Of a stretch of 14,427 nucleotides of DNA, positions 1-6,752 are shown in pieces. The stretch comes from Lachnospiraceae bacterium (GTDB taxonomy: Bacteria; Bacillota; Clostridia; Lachnospirales; Lachnospiraceae). The stretch's first letter is position 1. Each line of letters begins with the position of its first letter. Under the pieces are notes generated by a model. That model had not been told where the DNA came from. It saw only the letters and a program-made list of their open reading frames with translations, and made no database searches. The position numbers and the translations under genes were made by a program. The stretch spans positions 1 to 14,427 of the forward strand of contig JAGDCQ010000200.1 of NCBI GenBank assembly GCA_017958465.1, written 5' to 3'.

Positions 1-1842
1 AAGAGCATTCTCGCGCTTGCACTTGCATTGATGATGATCGATGCACTTGCGGGCTGCGGCAAGAATCCGGGAGGGAAGAGCAATCCTTCCGGTACGCCTT
101 CCGATCCGAGCCAGGGTTCCGACCTTTCCGCTCTTAACGGAACGTATGACATGGTAGTATGGGTAAGTGAATCTGACGGCGTAACAGACCTTACCAAGCA
201 GCAGATCGACAGATTCTGCAGTGAAAATCCCGGGATCACGATCAATGCCCGTATCGAAGGTATTACAGAGGCAGAGTCCGCATCACAGATGATAACTTCC
301 GTAGAAGACGGTGCAGATCTTTACTGCTTCGCACAGGACCAGCTTGTTCGTCTGGTACAGGCAGGCGCGCTTGCAAAGCTTGGTGAGGCAACACAGAAGA
401 AGATCACAGAGCTTAATGATAAGACTTCTGTTCTTGCTTCAACAGTAGGTGGCGTAATGTACTGCTACCCGCTTACATCTGATAACGGTTACTATATGTA
501 CTATGACAAGAGCGTCATTCCGGAGAACCATCTGGACTCTCTTGAAGATATCATTGCTGACTGCGAAGCAGCCGGTAAGATGTTCTCTATGGAGCTTACA
601 ACATCTGCATGGTACAATGCAGCATTCTTCTTTGCAACAGGATGCGTATCCGAGTGGCAGTTTGATGATACCGGAGCATATACCGGTGTAAATGATACTT
701 TCAATTCCGAAAACGGCCTTATCGCTCTTAAGGGTATGCAGAAGCTTCTTAAATCCAAGGCGTTCAACTCTTCATCTGCAGGTGCAGATTTCGCTGCAGG
801 CGTTCCTTCAGCAGTTGTAGTTTCCGGTACATGGGCAAGCTCCGCAGTTAAAGAAGCTCTTGGTGACAACTACGCAGCAACAGACCTTCCTTCCTTCACA
901 GTAGACGGAAAGACTTATCATTTAGGTTCTTACTCAGGCTGCAAGCTTATCGGCGTTAAGCCTCAGACAGACAGCAAGAGGGCAGCTCTTCTTCAGCAGC
1001 TCGCTCTTTACCTTTCAAATGAGACCTGCCAGCTTGAAAGATTCAACCTTGTAGGCTGGGGTCCTTCAAACCTTACGGCTCAGAAGAACGAGAAGGTAGC
1101 TTCCGATATTGCTCTTTCAGCACTTGCAAAGCTGGCAGAGTACGCTATCCCTCAGGGCCAGATCCACGGTTCATGGTGGGATATAGCGAAGGCTTATGCA
1201 GTATCTGCTAAAGAAGCAAATACTGACGCAGAGCTCAAAGCAGCCCTTCAGACATACGAAGATACTATCAAAGGTCTCTTCCAGATGTCAGTTGATGAGA
1301 AGGAAGCTTGGTCGGTTATCGGTTCTATGAACGGTGACGGTTGGGCAACCGATATCGCAATGGTTTGCGATTCTGAAGGCGTATGGCATTCAGATGCTAT
1401 CAAGTTCGTTGCAGGCGATGAATTCAAGGTACGTCAGGGCAAGAGCTGGGATGTTAACATCGGCAGCGACGGCTCGGCAGGTGGCCCTAACTTCGTAGTT
1501 AACGAAGAAGGCTACGGCTTCGTAACATTCAAGTACAACAAGGATACAAACACAGGCGAGATCAAGCTTGAAAAGTTCTCTGATATCTATGGTTTCACCA
1601 TCATTGGTAACATCAATGGCGATGGCTGGTCGATCGACCTTCCTATGGAGATCCAGCCCGATGGTTCCTGGCTTACAACCGAAGCTTACGACCTTACTAC
1701 TGAGACAGAGTTCAAGGCTCGTCAGGGCAAGAACTGGGATGTAAACTCTGGTGACAACGGTGAAAACTTCAAGGTTGCCGAAGCCGGTACATACTTCATC
1801 AAGCTTACAGCTGATAAGAAGATCGAGCTTATCAAGAAATAA
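1..1842 (+). CDS. Maltose/maltodextrin ABC transporter substrate-binding lipoprotein with two C-terminal SusE/F-like modules (5' partial)
   Basis: This is an extracellular lipid-anchored binding protein that would capture malto-oligosaccharides for the two permeases downstream. The window opens inside the signal peptide: the frame is open from base 1 and reads KSILALALAL, then a lipobox LAGC with the lipidated Cys at window residue 19, so only the first few codons are missing. An internal TTG at 28 or ATG at 31 would cut the signal and is unlikely to be the start. Residues about 40-430 have the look of a family 1 (MalE-type) solute-binding protein. Residues about 436-530 and 531-613 are two copies of a module with the pattern W/F-x-IIG-x(2)-NGDGW, DG-x-W, FK-x-RQGK-x-WDVN and a final FI/FV-x strand. 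This resembles SusE/SusF starch-binding domains. Codon use is strongly biased (CTT, GCA, AAG), unlike the permease genes, which suggests high expression. Maltodextrin as ligand is inferred from the modules and family, not shown. The binding-protein call is firm. Confidence 0.9.
   Translation, partial: KSILALALALMMIDALAGCGKNPGGKSNPSGTPSDPSQGSDLSALNGTYDMVVWVSESDGVTDLTKQQIDRFCSENPGITINARIEGITEAESASQMITSVEDGADLYCFAQDQLVRLVQAGALAKLGEATQKKITELNDKTSVLASTVGGVMYCYPLTSDNGYYMYYDKSVIPENHLDSLEDIIADCEAAGKMFSMELTTSAWYNAAFFFATGCVSEWQFDDTGAYTGVNDTFNSENGLIALKGMQKLLKSKAFNSSSAGADFAAGVPSAVVVSGTWASSAVKEALGDNYAATDLPSFTVDGKTYHLGSYSGCKLIGVKPQTDSKRAALLQQLALYLSNETCQLERFNLVGWGPSNLTAQKNEKVASDIALSALAKLAEYAIPQGQIHGSWWDIAKAYAVSAKEANTDAELKAALQTYEDTIKGLFQMSVDEKEAWSVIGSMNGDGWATDIAMVCDSEGVWHSDAIKFVAGDEFKVRQGKSWDVNIGSDGSAGGPNFVVNEEGYGFVTFKYNKDTNTGEIKLEKFSDIYGFTIIGNINGDGWSIDLPMEIQPDGSWLTTEAYDLTTETEFKARQGKNWDVNSGDNGENFKVAEAGTYFIKLTADKKIELIKK
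1306..1839 (+). repeat. Tandem protein repeat: two SusE/SusF-like carbohydrate-binding modules inside the malE-like gene
   Basis: Copy 1 covers about 1306-1590 and copy 2 about 1591-1839. Shared landmarks in order are IGSMNGDGW / IGNINGDGW, an acidic DG-x-W turn, EFKVRQGKSWDVN / EFKARQGKNWDVN, then a Gly-Asp-Asn linker and a closing beta strand. The paired aromatic residues and the Lys/Arg-Gln-Gly-Lys segment resemble the starch-binding face of SusE/SusF domains. The glucan-binding role is inferred from this resemblance only. Confidence 0.7.
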
Positions 1843-1846
1843 TCTT

Positions 1847-1864
1847 ATCGCATAAAGCGATTTT
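1847..1864 (+). other. Small hairpin just after the malE stop
   Basis: ATCGC (1847-1851) pairs with GCGAT (1857-1861) around an ATAAA loop, followed by a short T run. The stem is weak on its own. Just downstream lie GATCTG/CAGATC and GATCAC/GTGATC pairs (within about 1870-1902) that share GATC bases and so could form alternatively. These may protect the 3' end of the malE transcript, or may be chance. Confidence 0.35.
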
Positions 1865-1916
1865 AACTGATCTGATTTGTTACAGATCACTGGTTCTGTG
1901 ATCCAGGACTGACAGG

Positions 1917-1951
1917 CCGCACAGGGGGTCAGCCTCCTGTGCGGTTTTTTT
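1917..1951 (+). terminator. Intrinsic terminator between malE-like and malF-like genes
   Basis: CCGCACAGG (1917-1925) pairs with CCTGTGCGG (1936-1944). The stem extends inward through a G-T wobble and GG/CC to a TCAG loop, giving about 12 pairs. A run of seven T follows (1945-1951). The permeases lie downstream in the same direction with no obvious new promoter, so it probably acts as a partial terminator that sets a high binding-protein to permease ratio. Confidence 0.9.
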
Positions 1952-1971
1952 AGGAGAAGGAAAAACGAAAA

Positions 1972-2037
1972 ATGAAAAACTTCTTCCCGGATATATTTGA
2001 CCCAGATCAAAAAGGAATGTCATGGGAGGTAATATGA
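1972..2037 (+). CDS. Possible 21-residue leader peptide coupled to malF-like start
   Basis: A short ORF starts at ATG 1972, 21 bases after the terminator T run. AAGGA (1957-1961) lies 10 bases upstream and AGGAG (1952-1956) 15 bases upstream. It encodes 21 residues beginning MKNFFPDIFDPDQKG and ending SWEVI. Its TGA (2035-2037) overlaps the ATG at 2034 in the ATGA arrangement. The Shine-Dalgarno sequence for the 2034 start (GGGAGG, 2024-2029) lies inside its last codons, so ribosomes translating it would open or re-initiate at the permease start. No family is recognised. It could be a chance ORF; the ribosome site and exact coupling are the only support. Confidence 0.4.
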   Translation: MKNFFPDIFDPDQKGMSWEVI

Positions 2038-3467
2038 AACCAAAGGCCAAGGCTAAGAATAAAGTAGTACAAGGAATTACAAACTTTTTCAAGTCTGCGG
2101 CAAATGAGCTTAAATCATTTGTGAAGATCTTTGTGACAGGATCGGCAGCAACAAAACTGTCATATATAATTTTTGGATTTGGAAATCTAGTGCGTGGTCA
2201 GATAGTGAGGGGGTTAATGTTCCTTGCTTTTCAGGCCGCGTTCATCTATTATATGATCACTACCGGCGTCGGTTGGATCGCGAAATTGGATAATCTGGGT
2301 GACGTAGGAGCCCATGATGAGTATGATCCGATCCTTGACGTGTTCGTGCGTGTCGATGGTGATAACTCGTTTACGATTTTGCTTTATGGCGGCATTTCCG
2401 TATTGCTTTGTGTGGTTTGCTTCTTTATCTGGAGGATGAGTTTCCACCAGAGCTACGAAAATGACCTTCTTATTCGTCAGGAAAAGGCGATTCCGAAGTT
2501 TAAGGATGACCTTAAGGATATAGTTGATGCCAAGTTTCACAGAACACTGCTCACGATCCCTGTTATAGGCATCTTTGTTTTTACTGTATTCCCGATACTC
2601 TTTATGATATTTGTTGCGTTTACCAGCTACGATGGTGCGCATGACGGATACTCCAATCTGTTTACCTGGACAGGTTGGAACAACTTTATGGAATTGTTCA
2701 ATACAAAGTCCTCTAATCTTGGGTATGCATTTCTCCATATCCTCGGTTGGACTCTTGTATGGGCGTTCTTTGCAACATTTACGAACTACTTTCTTGGTAT
2801 GCTTCTTGCCATGCTCATCAACAAGAAAGGGATAAAACTGAAAAAGATGTGGCGCGGTATATTTGTAATGACGATCGCTATACCACAGTTTATCTCTCTT
2901 TTGTACATGTCAAAGCTTTTTGCAAAAAACGGTATGATCAATAAGATCCTTTTGTCAACGGGACTACTTGATACACCGTTTGACTTCTGGGCAAACACAA
3001 CAGCATCAAGGATACTGGTCATAGCGATCAATATATGGATCGGTGTTCCGTATTTAATGCTTATCGCAACAGGTATCCTTATGAATATCCCGGATGATCT
3101 GTACGAATCGGCAAGGATAGATGGTGCAAATCCGTGGCAGCAATATGTAAAGATTACGCTCCCGTATATGTTGTTTATAACCGGTCCGTATCTGCTTACA
3201 AGTTTCATAGGAAATATCAACAATTTCAACGTTATTTATCTACTGGCGGGAGGTGCGGAACCAAACCCGAAATTGCTTACAACGGGTGGAAACGCATCAG
3301 ACGTAGATCTTTTGATAACGTGGTTGTTCAAGATAACGACAGGAACGGAAAGTAACTACAAGCTTGCTTCGGTCATAGGTATATTGATATTCATAGTTGT
3401 TTCTGTAATATCAGTCATAGGCTTCAATTTGATGCCATCAAATAAGAATGAGGAGGATTTCCAATGA
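2034..3467 (+). CDS. malF: MalF-type maltodextrin ABC transporter permease
   Basis: This integral membrane subunit would form the translocation path with the next gene and receive sugar from the upstream binding protein. It is about 477 residues, long for the family, with a basic N-terminus, two early membrane segments, a loop, and then a core of six segments. The EAA loop that docks the ATPase reads ESARIDGANPWQQYVKITLP, with Glu at residue 358 and Gly at 364, close to the MalF consensus. The 2034 start has GGGAGG 4 bases upstream and overlaps the stop of the leader ORF at 1972. An in-frame ATG at 2022 with AAAGGA upstream (2011-2016) is a real alternative that adds four residues. Its stop overlaps the start of the malG-like gene (ATGA at 3464-3467). 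No ATPase gene is nearby; Gram-positive bacteria commonly share one MsmX-type ATPase among such transporters. Confidence 0.9.
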   Translation: MKPKAKAKNKVVQGITNFFKSAANELKSFVKIFVTGSAATKLSYIIFGFGNLVRGQIVRGLMFLAFQAAFIYYMITTGVGWIAKLDNLGDVGAHDEYDPILDVFVRVDGDNSFTILLYGGISVLLCVVCFFIWRMSFHQSYENDLLIRQEKAIPKFKDDLKDIVDAKFHRTLLTIPVIGIFVFTVFPILFMIFVAFTSYDGAHDGYSNLFTWTGWNNFMELFNTKSSNLGYAFLHILGWTLVWAFFATFTNYFLGMLLAMLINKKGIKLKKMWRGIFVMTIAIPQFISLLYMSKLFAKNGMINKILLSTGLLDTPFDFWANTTASRILVIAINIWIGVPYLMLIATGILMNIPDDLYESARIDGANPWQQYVKITLPYMLFITGPYLLTSFIGNINNFNVIYLLAGGAEPNPKLLTTGGNASDVDLLITWLFKITTGTESNYKLASVIGILIFIVVSVISVIGFNLMPSNKNEEDFQ

Positions 3468-4339
3468 TGAACAACTCCAAAAGCAGAAGCCTAAAAAAAC
3501 ATCAAAAGGCAACAAATACTATTGTTTATATAGTCCTTGTGATCGCGTCTATTGTTTGGATCACACCATTTGTAATGATCGTGCTTGAATCTTTCAAGGG
3601 TGAGACAACTATGCCACAGGGCTATGTGGCTCCTAAAACATGGAGCCTTGTAAACTACAAGGCCCTTTTTGACAAAGAACGTATGGATTTCACTCAGTGG
3701 TATGTCAATACCCTGATAATGTCCTTTGCATGCGCTGTGATCCAGACGTTTATGGTTCTTTGCATGAGTTATACCCTTTCCCGAATGAGGTTCAAGGGCA
3801 GGAAGTTCCTTATGAATTTCATGCTCGTGCTGGGTATGTTCCCGGGATTCCTTTCGATGATCATTCTGAAGAAAGTTCTTTCGGGGTGGGGCATGATCGG
3901 CGAGAACTCTGTAGCAGGTCTTATTCTGGTCTATACTGCAAGTTCTGCTATGGGTTATTACGTTTCAAAGGGTTTCTTTGATACTATACCAAAGTCATTG
4001 GATGAAGCGGCACGTGTCGACGGGGCAACAAGAGCAATGGTATTCTTCCAGATCACTTTACCGATGGCTAAGCCTATAGTTATTTATACATTGCTTACAG
4101 CATTTATGGGCCCGTGGGGTGATTTCATGTTTGCTAAATACATCTGCAATAATACCTCAAAGGGTATGAACGTCGCAGTTGGTTTGCAGAATATGATCGC
4201 TACGAGCGAGGGTTTGGCTGCACATTATACCCATTTCTGTGCCGCAGGTGTTCTTGTAGCGATCCCGGTCACGATACTGTTCATGTGCCTCCAGAGGTAC
4301 TATGTAGAAGGCGTTACCGGCGGTGCGGTAAAAGGTTGA
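3464..4339 (+). CDS. malG: MalG-type maltodextrin ABC transporter permease
   Basis: This is the second permease subunit, 291 residues, the normal size for MalG proteins. It has an N-terminal membrane segment (VYIVLVIASIVWITPFVMIV) and further segments around the EAA loop. That loop reads LDEAARVDGATRAMVFFQITLP, with Glu 181, two Ala, and Gly 187, a near-ideal match. AGGAGG (3451-3456) lies 7 bases before the start, and the start overlaps the stop of the malF-like gene, indicating translational coupling and equal amounts of the two subunits. A second ATG follows immediately at 3467. The gene ends 20 bases before a strong terminator, so it closes the sugar uptake operon. Confidence 0.93.
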   Translation: MMNNSKSRSLKKHQKATNTIVYIVLVIASIVWITPFVMIVLESFKGETTMPQGYVAPKTWSLVNYKALFDKERMDFTQWYVNTLIMSFACAVIQTFMVLCMSYTLSRMRFKGRKFLMNFMLVLGMFPGFLSMIILKKVLSGWGMIGENSVAGLILVYTASSAMGYYVSKGFFDTIPKSLDEAARVDGATRAMVFFQITLPMAKPIVIYTLLTAFMGPWGDFMFAKYICNNTSKGMNVAVGLQNMIATSEGLAAHYTHFCAAGVLVAIPVTILFMCLQRYYVEGVTGGAVKG

Positions 4340-4359
4340 TACAAAGTTTACTATGGCTT

Positions 4360-4388
4360 GAGGCCGGCGTTTTCCGGCCTCTTTTTTT
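4360..4388 (+). terminator. Intrinsic terminator of the sugar transporter operon
   Basis: GAGGCCGG (4360-4367) pairs perfectly with CCGGCCTC (4374-4381) around a CGTTTT loop, followed by seven T (4382-4388). This is a classic rho-independent terminator just after the malG-like stop. Confidence 0.95.
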
Positions 4389-4460
4389 GTGCCGTTATTT
4401 GCGCCTTTTTTCGAGGAATCCTTTTCCGAGGAAAAATAGCAATGTAGAAAAATGAGGGGT

Positions 4461-4520
4461 CAAAAACAGCAGGTTGTACAAAATTTTTGAGGAAATTTTT
4501 GTTCATCCTGCTGTTTTTTG
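4461..4520. terminator. Long hairpin with T run, possible bidirectional terminator
   Basis: CAAAAACAGCAGG (4461-4473) pairs with CCTGCTGTTTTTTG (4507-4520). Inside, ACAAAA and TTTTGT pair again across a four-base internal loop, so the whole 60 bases can fold into one rod. The outer arm ends in a T run on the + strand and a five-base T run on the - strand, so it could stop transcription both ways. It sits between the operon terminator and the Tad promoter and probably insulates the two units. The low-GC inner part makes a purely regulatory cruciform another option. Confidence 0.6.
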
Positions 4521-4532
4521 TTTGCGATTTTT

Positions 4533-4559
4533 GTGTAAATTTCCGAAAAACGTGTAAAT
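4533..4559 (+). promoter_or_regulatory. Pair of GTGTAAAT direct repeats upstream of the Tad promoter
   Basis: GTGTAAAT occurs at 4533-4540 and again at 4552-4559, starts 19 bases apart. The second copy ends two bases before the -35 hexamer. This position and near two-turn spacing suit an activator bound as a tandem dimer, as for response regulators that recognise direct repeats. The regulator is unknown and two copies of an 8-mer could be chance in this AT-rich stretch. Confidence 0.45.
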
Positions 4560-4561
4560 CG

Positions 4562-4590
4562 TTGACAGGGAAGGTGACGCCCGCTATAGT
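4562..4590 (+). promoter_or_regulatory. Sigma-A-type promoter for the Tad locus
   Basis: TTGACA (4562-4567) is a perfect -35 box, followed by exactly 17 bases and TATAGT (4585-4590), a five-of-six -10 box. Transcription would start near 4597, about 30 bases before the TTG start of the tadZ-like gene. This is the clearest promoter in the window and the only strong one seen before the Tad genes. Confidence 0.85.
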
Positions 4591-4598
4591 GGCGTTAC
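4574..4598 (+). promoter_or_regulatory. Operator-like inverted repeat spanning the -10 box
   Basis: GTGACGCC (4574-4581) and GGCGTTAC (4591-4598) form an 8-base inverted repeat with one mismatch, separated by 9 bases. The TATAGT -10 box lies in the spacer. A protein bound here would block RNA polymerase, so this is a candidate repressor site for the Tad operon. No regulator is encoded in the window. Confidence 0.5.
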
Positions 4599-4626
4599 AT
4601 CCAAAACGAAAGAAGAGGAACAAGTT

Positions 4627-5523
4627 TTGAAGGAATCAATATTAGTCATTTATTTGAAAAACCACTTATTTGCCGAGCGTTTTATGAACTACATCAATAA
4701 TAACCCGGAGGCAAATACACGGGCGCTGGCATTCACGGATCCGGAAGCGCTTGAGGATTATCTTAAGACCCAGACGCCGGACATTATCATATGCGATGCC
4801 ACCACAAGGCCTGTTTTTGACACCTGTCCCACAGCGGCCAAGTTTGTCTTGAACGACGATGAACCGGCAAACTCCAAAATGTCCAGGTTTACAGGTGCAA
4901 AGGACCTGCTAGGCAACATCCGTAAAGAATACTTCACACTTCACGAGCCTGTCCGTAACACAGAAAGGATCGTAGGGTTTTATAGCGTTTTTGATGATGG
5001 GAGCACGGAGATCAAGGCTAAAGAGTTTGCAAAAAGCTGCGGAGCCGGGACGCTTCTTGTCAGCTTTTCCCCGTTTTTCGGAGCGGGAGAAGAGCTGGAC
5101 GCACAAAAAACTGCGGAATCTGAGAAAAAGGCGAAGCCCGCAGGCAGGCGGAACGCCCTGTCAGAGCTGCTGTTTGCCCTCACGGGAATAGAAAAGCCGG
5201 TGCTTTCGGATTTTACAGTGCCTCTGGACGGGTATGATGCCATATACGGCGTTTCATATGTACAGGACCTGGACGACCTGGCCACGGCCCATGCGGAGAA
5301 ACTTTGCAGATTACTGGAAAAGAGCGATTATCAGCGGATCGTGATAGATCTTGGAGCTGTTCATGGCTTTACCCCCACTGTGGCAGCCTTCTGCAACAGT
5401 CTGCTGGTCGATAAAAGGGAGCAGGGAGTATATGAAGCAAGGGCCAGGGAGCTTTCCTCCGAATACGAGCGAGCAGGCTACAGAAGGGCTTCCGACCAGC
5501 TGAGAGAGGCCTACGGATGGTAA
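4627..5523 (+). CDS. TadZ/CpaE-like pilus localisation protein with degenerate P-loop
   Basis: TadZ/CpaE proteins place the Tad pilus machine in the cell and are built from a receiver-like N-terminal domain and a MinD/ParA-type ATPase domain. Here residues about 1-110 look receiver-like (DPEALEDYLKTQTPDIIICDATT). The second domain starts at IVGFYSVFDDGSTEIKAKEFA (from residue 115), exactly where a KGGxGKT Walker A would lie, but no P-loop lysine is present. The later strand YQRIVIDLG (through residue 243) matches the Walker B region of the family. It is probably an inactive ATPase fold, as in some TadZ proteins. The start is TTG at 4627 with AGAGGAA about 8 bases upstream; the next ATG (4684) would remove the first strand. 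It is the first gene after the 4562 promoter and overlaps the next gene by 7 bases. Confidence 0.8.
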   Translation: MKESILVIYLKNHLFAERFMNYINNNPEANTRALAFTDPEALEDYLKTQTPDIIICDATTRPVFDTCPTAAKFVLNDDEPANSKMSRFTGAKDLLGNIRKEYFTLHEPVRNTERIVGFYSVFDDGSTEIKAKEFAKSCGAGTLLVSFSPFFGAGEELDAQKTAESEKKAKPAGRRNALSELLFALTGIEKPVLSDFTVPLDGYDAIYGVSYVQDLDDLATAHAEKLCRLLEKSDYQRIVIDLGAVHGFTPTVAAFCNSLLVDKREQGVYEARARELSSEYERAGYRRASDQLREAYGW

Positions 5524-6752
5524 ATGAGGATTATAACACGCTAAAACAGCAGCTTCACGATCGTATCCTCGGAAAAATGGACTTTTCAAAAGAGCTTGGA
5601 GATGATGATGTAAAGCGGCTGATCGACAGCGAGATCGCTCTTGAGGCAAGGGAGCGGTATATCAGTCTGAAGCAGAAACAGCGACTCTCAAAGGATCTGT
5701 TCAACTCCCTCCGGAAGTTTGACCTTATCCAGGACCTTCTGGATGATCCGGAGGTAACGGAGATAATGATCAACGGGCCGGAAAATGTCTTTGTTGAGCG
5801 GAACGGCAGGGTTGAGGCTACCCGGGAGCGCTTTGTATCGCCAAAACGTCTCGAGGACGTGGCTTACAGGATGGCTGCCGTAGCTGACCGCAGGATCAAT
5901 GAAGCGACGCCTGTGGTGGATACAAGGCTGCCGGACGGCTCAAGGGTAAACATCGTGCTAAAGCCGGTGGCGGTAGACGGGCCAATCATAACCATCCGTA
6001 AGTTCTCGGATCGCTTTATATCCATGGACAGGCTGATAGAGCTGGGCTCGATCACGCAGGAAGCAGCGGATTTCCTGAAAGGCCTGGTGGAAGCCGGGTA
6101 CTCGGTCATAGTAAGCGGCGGGACAGGCTCCGGAAAGACTACATTCTTAAACATGCTTTCAGGGTTTATCCCGGAGGAAGAGAGGATTGTGACCATCGAG
6201 GACGCAGTGGAGCTAAAGATCGTTAACCATAAAAACCTTGTACGCCTCGAAAGCAGGGCCGGCAACCGGGAAGGCGCAAACGCCGTCACGATAAGGGATC
6301 TGATACGCGCGAGTTTGAGGATGCGGCCGGATCGAGTGATCGTAGGCGAGGTGAGGGGCGTAGAAGCCGTTGATATGCTGCAGGCTATGAATACAGGACA
6401 CGACGGCTCTATGTCCACCATCCATGCAAACTCGGCTGCGGACGTCTTTTCGCGCCTTGAAACCATGGTGCTGCTTTCTGCGGACCTGCCGCTTGCTGCG
6501 GTGCGGGGGCAGATCGCGTCTGCGCTGGACATCGTGGTCCAGCTTGGGCGAATGAGGGACAAAAGCAGAAAAGTACTGGAGATATGCGAGGTAGAGCGTG
6601 GAGAAGAAGGTAAGATCAAGATCAACCCGCTTTTCAGGTTTGTGGAATCGGATAACAGCACAAGCGAAAAGGTTGAAGGCGAGCTTAAAAAAGTGGGTGA
6701 GCTTAAGAAAACCAGGAAACTTGAGGCTTTCAGAGGCCGGGAGCAGAGTTGA
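5517..6752 (+). CDS. tadA: TadA/CpaF-type pilus assembly ATPase
   Basis: This is the hexameric secretion ATPase that powers Tad/Flp pilus assembly at the inner face of the membrane. It is 411 residues, typical for CpaF/TadA. An N-terminal domain (DPEVTEIMINGPENVFVERNG) precedes the core. Walker A is GGTGSGKTT at residues 201-209, Walker B is RVIVGEVRG at 273-281, and the histidine box is TGHDGSMSTIHANS at 293-306. All key residues look intact. AGAGAGG lies about 7 bases before ATG 5517, and the gene overlaps the tadZ-like stop by 7 bases. The last 45 residues are charged and repetitive (ELKKVGELKK) and not conserved-looking; their DNA also holds the alternative 5' extension of tadB. Confidence 0.96.
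   Translation: MVNEDYNTLKQQLHDRILGKMDFSKELGDDDVKRLIDSEIALEARERYISLKQKQRLSKDLFNSLRKFDLIQDLLDDPEVTEIMINGPENVFVERNGRVEATRERFVSPKRLEDVAYRMAAVADRRINEATPVVDTRLPDGSRVNIVLKPVAVDGPIITIRKFSDRFISMDRLIELGSITQEAADFLKGLVEAGYSVIVSGGTGSGKTTFLNMLSGFIPEEERIVTIEDAVELKIVNHKNLVRLESRAGNREGANAVTIRDLIRASLRMRPDRVIVGEVRGVEAVDMLQAMNTGHDGSMSTIHANSAADVFSRLETMVLLSADLPLAAVRGQIASALDIVVQLGRMRDKSRKVLEICEVERGEEGKIKINPLFRFVESDNSTSEKVEGELKKVGELKKTRKLEAFRGREQS

Noticed and set aside
1390..2010. 206-codon open frame on the - strand
   Set aside because: It is antisense to the repeated modules of the malE-like gene and to the terminator, with no family resemblance.
4351..4623. 90-codon open frame on the - strand across the intergenic region
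   Set aside because: It runs through the terminator, the rod-like hairpin and the Tad promoter, with Lys/Phe-rich composition and no recognisable domain.
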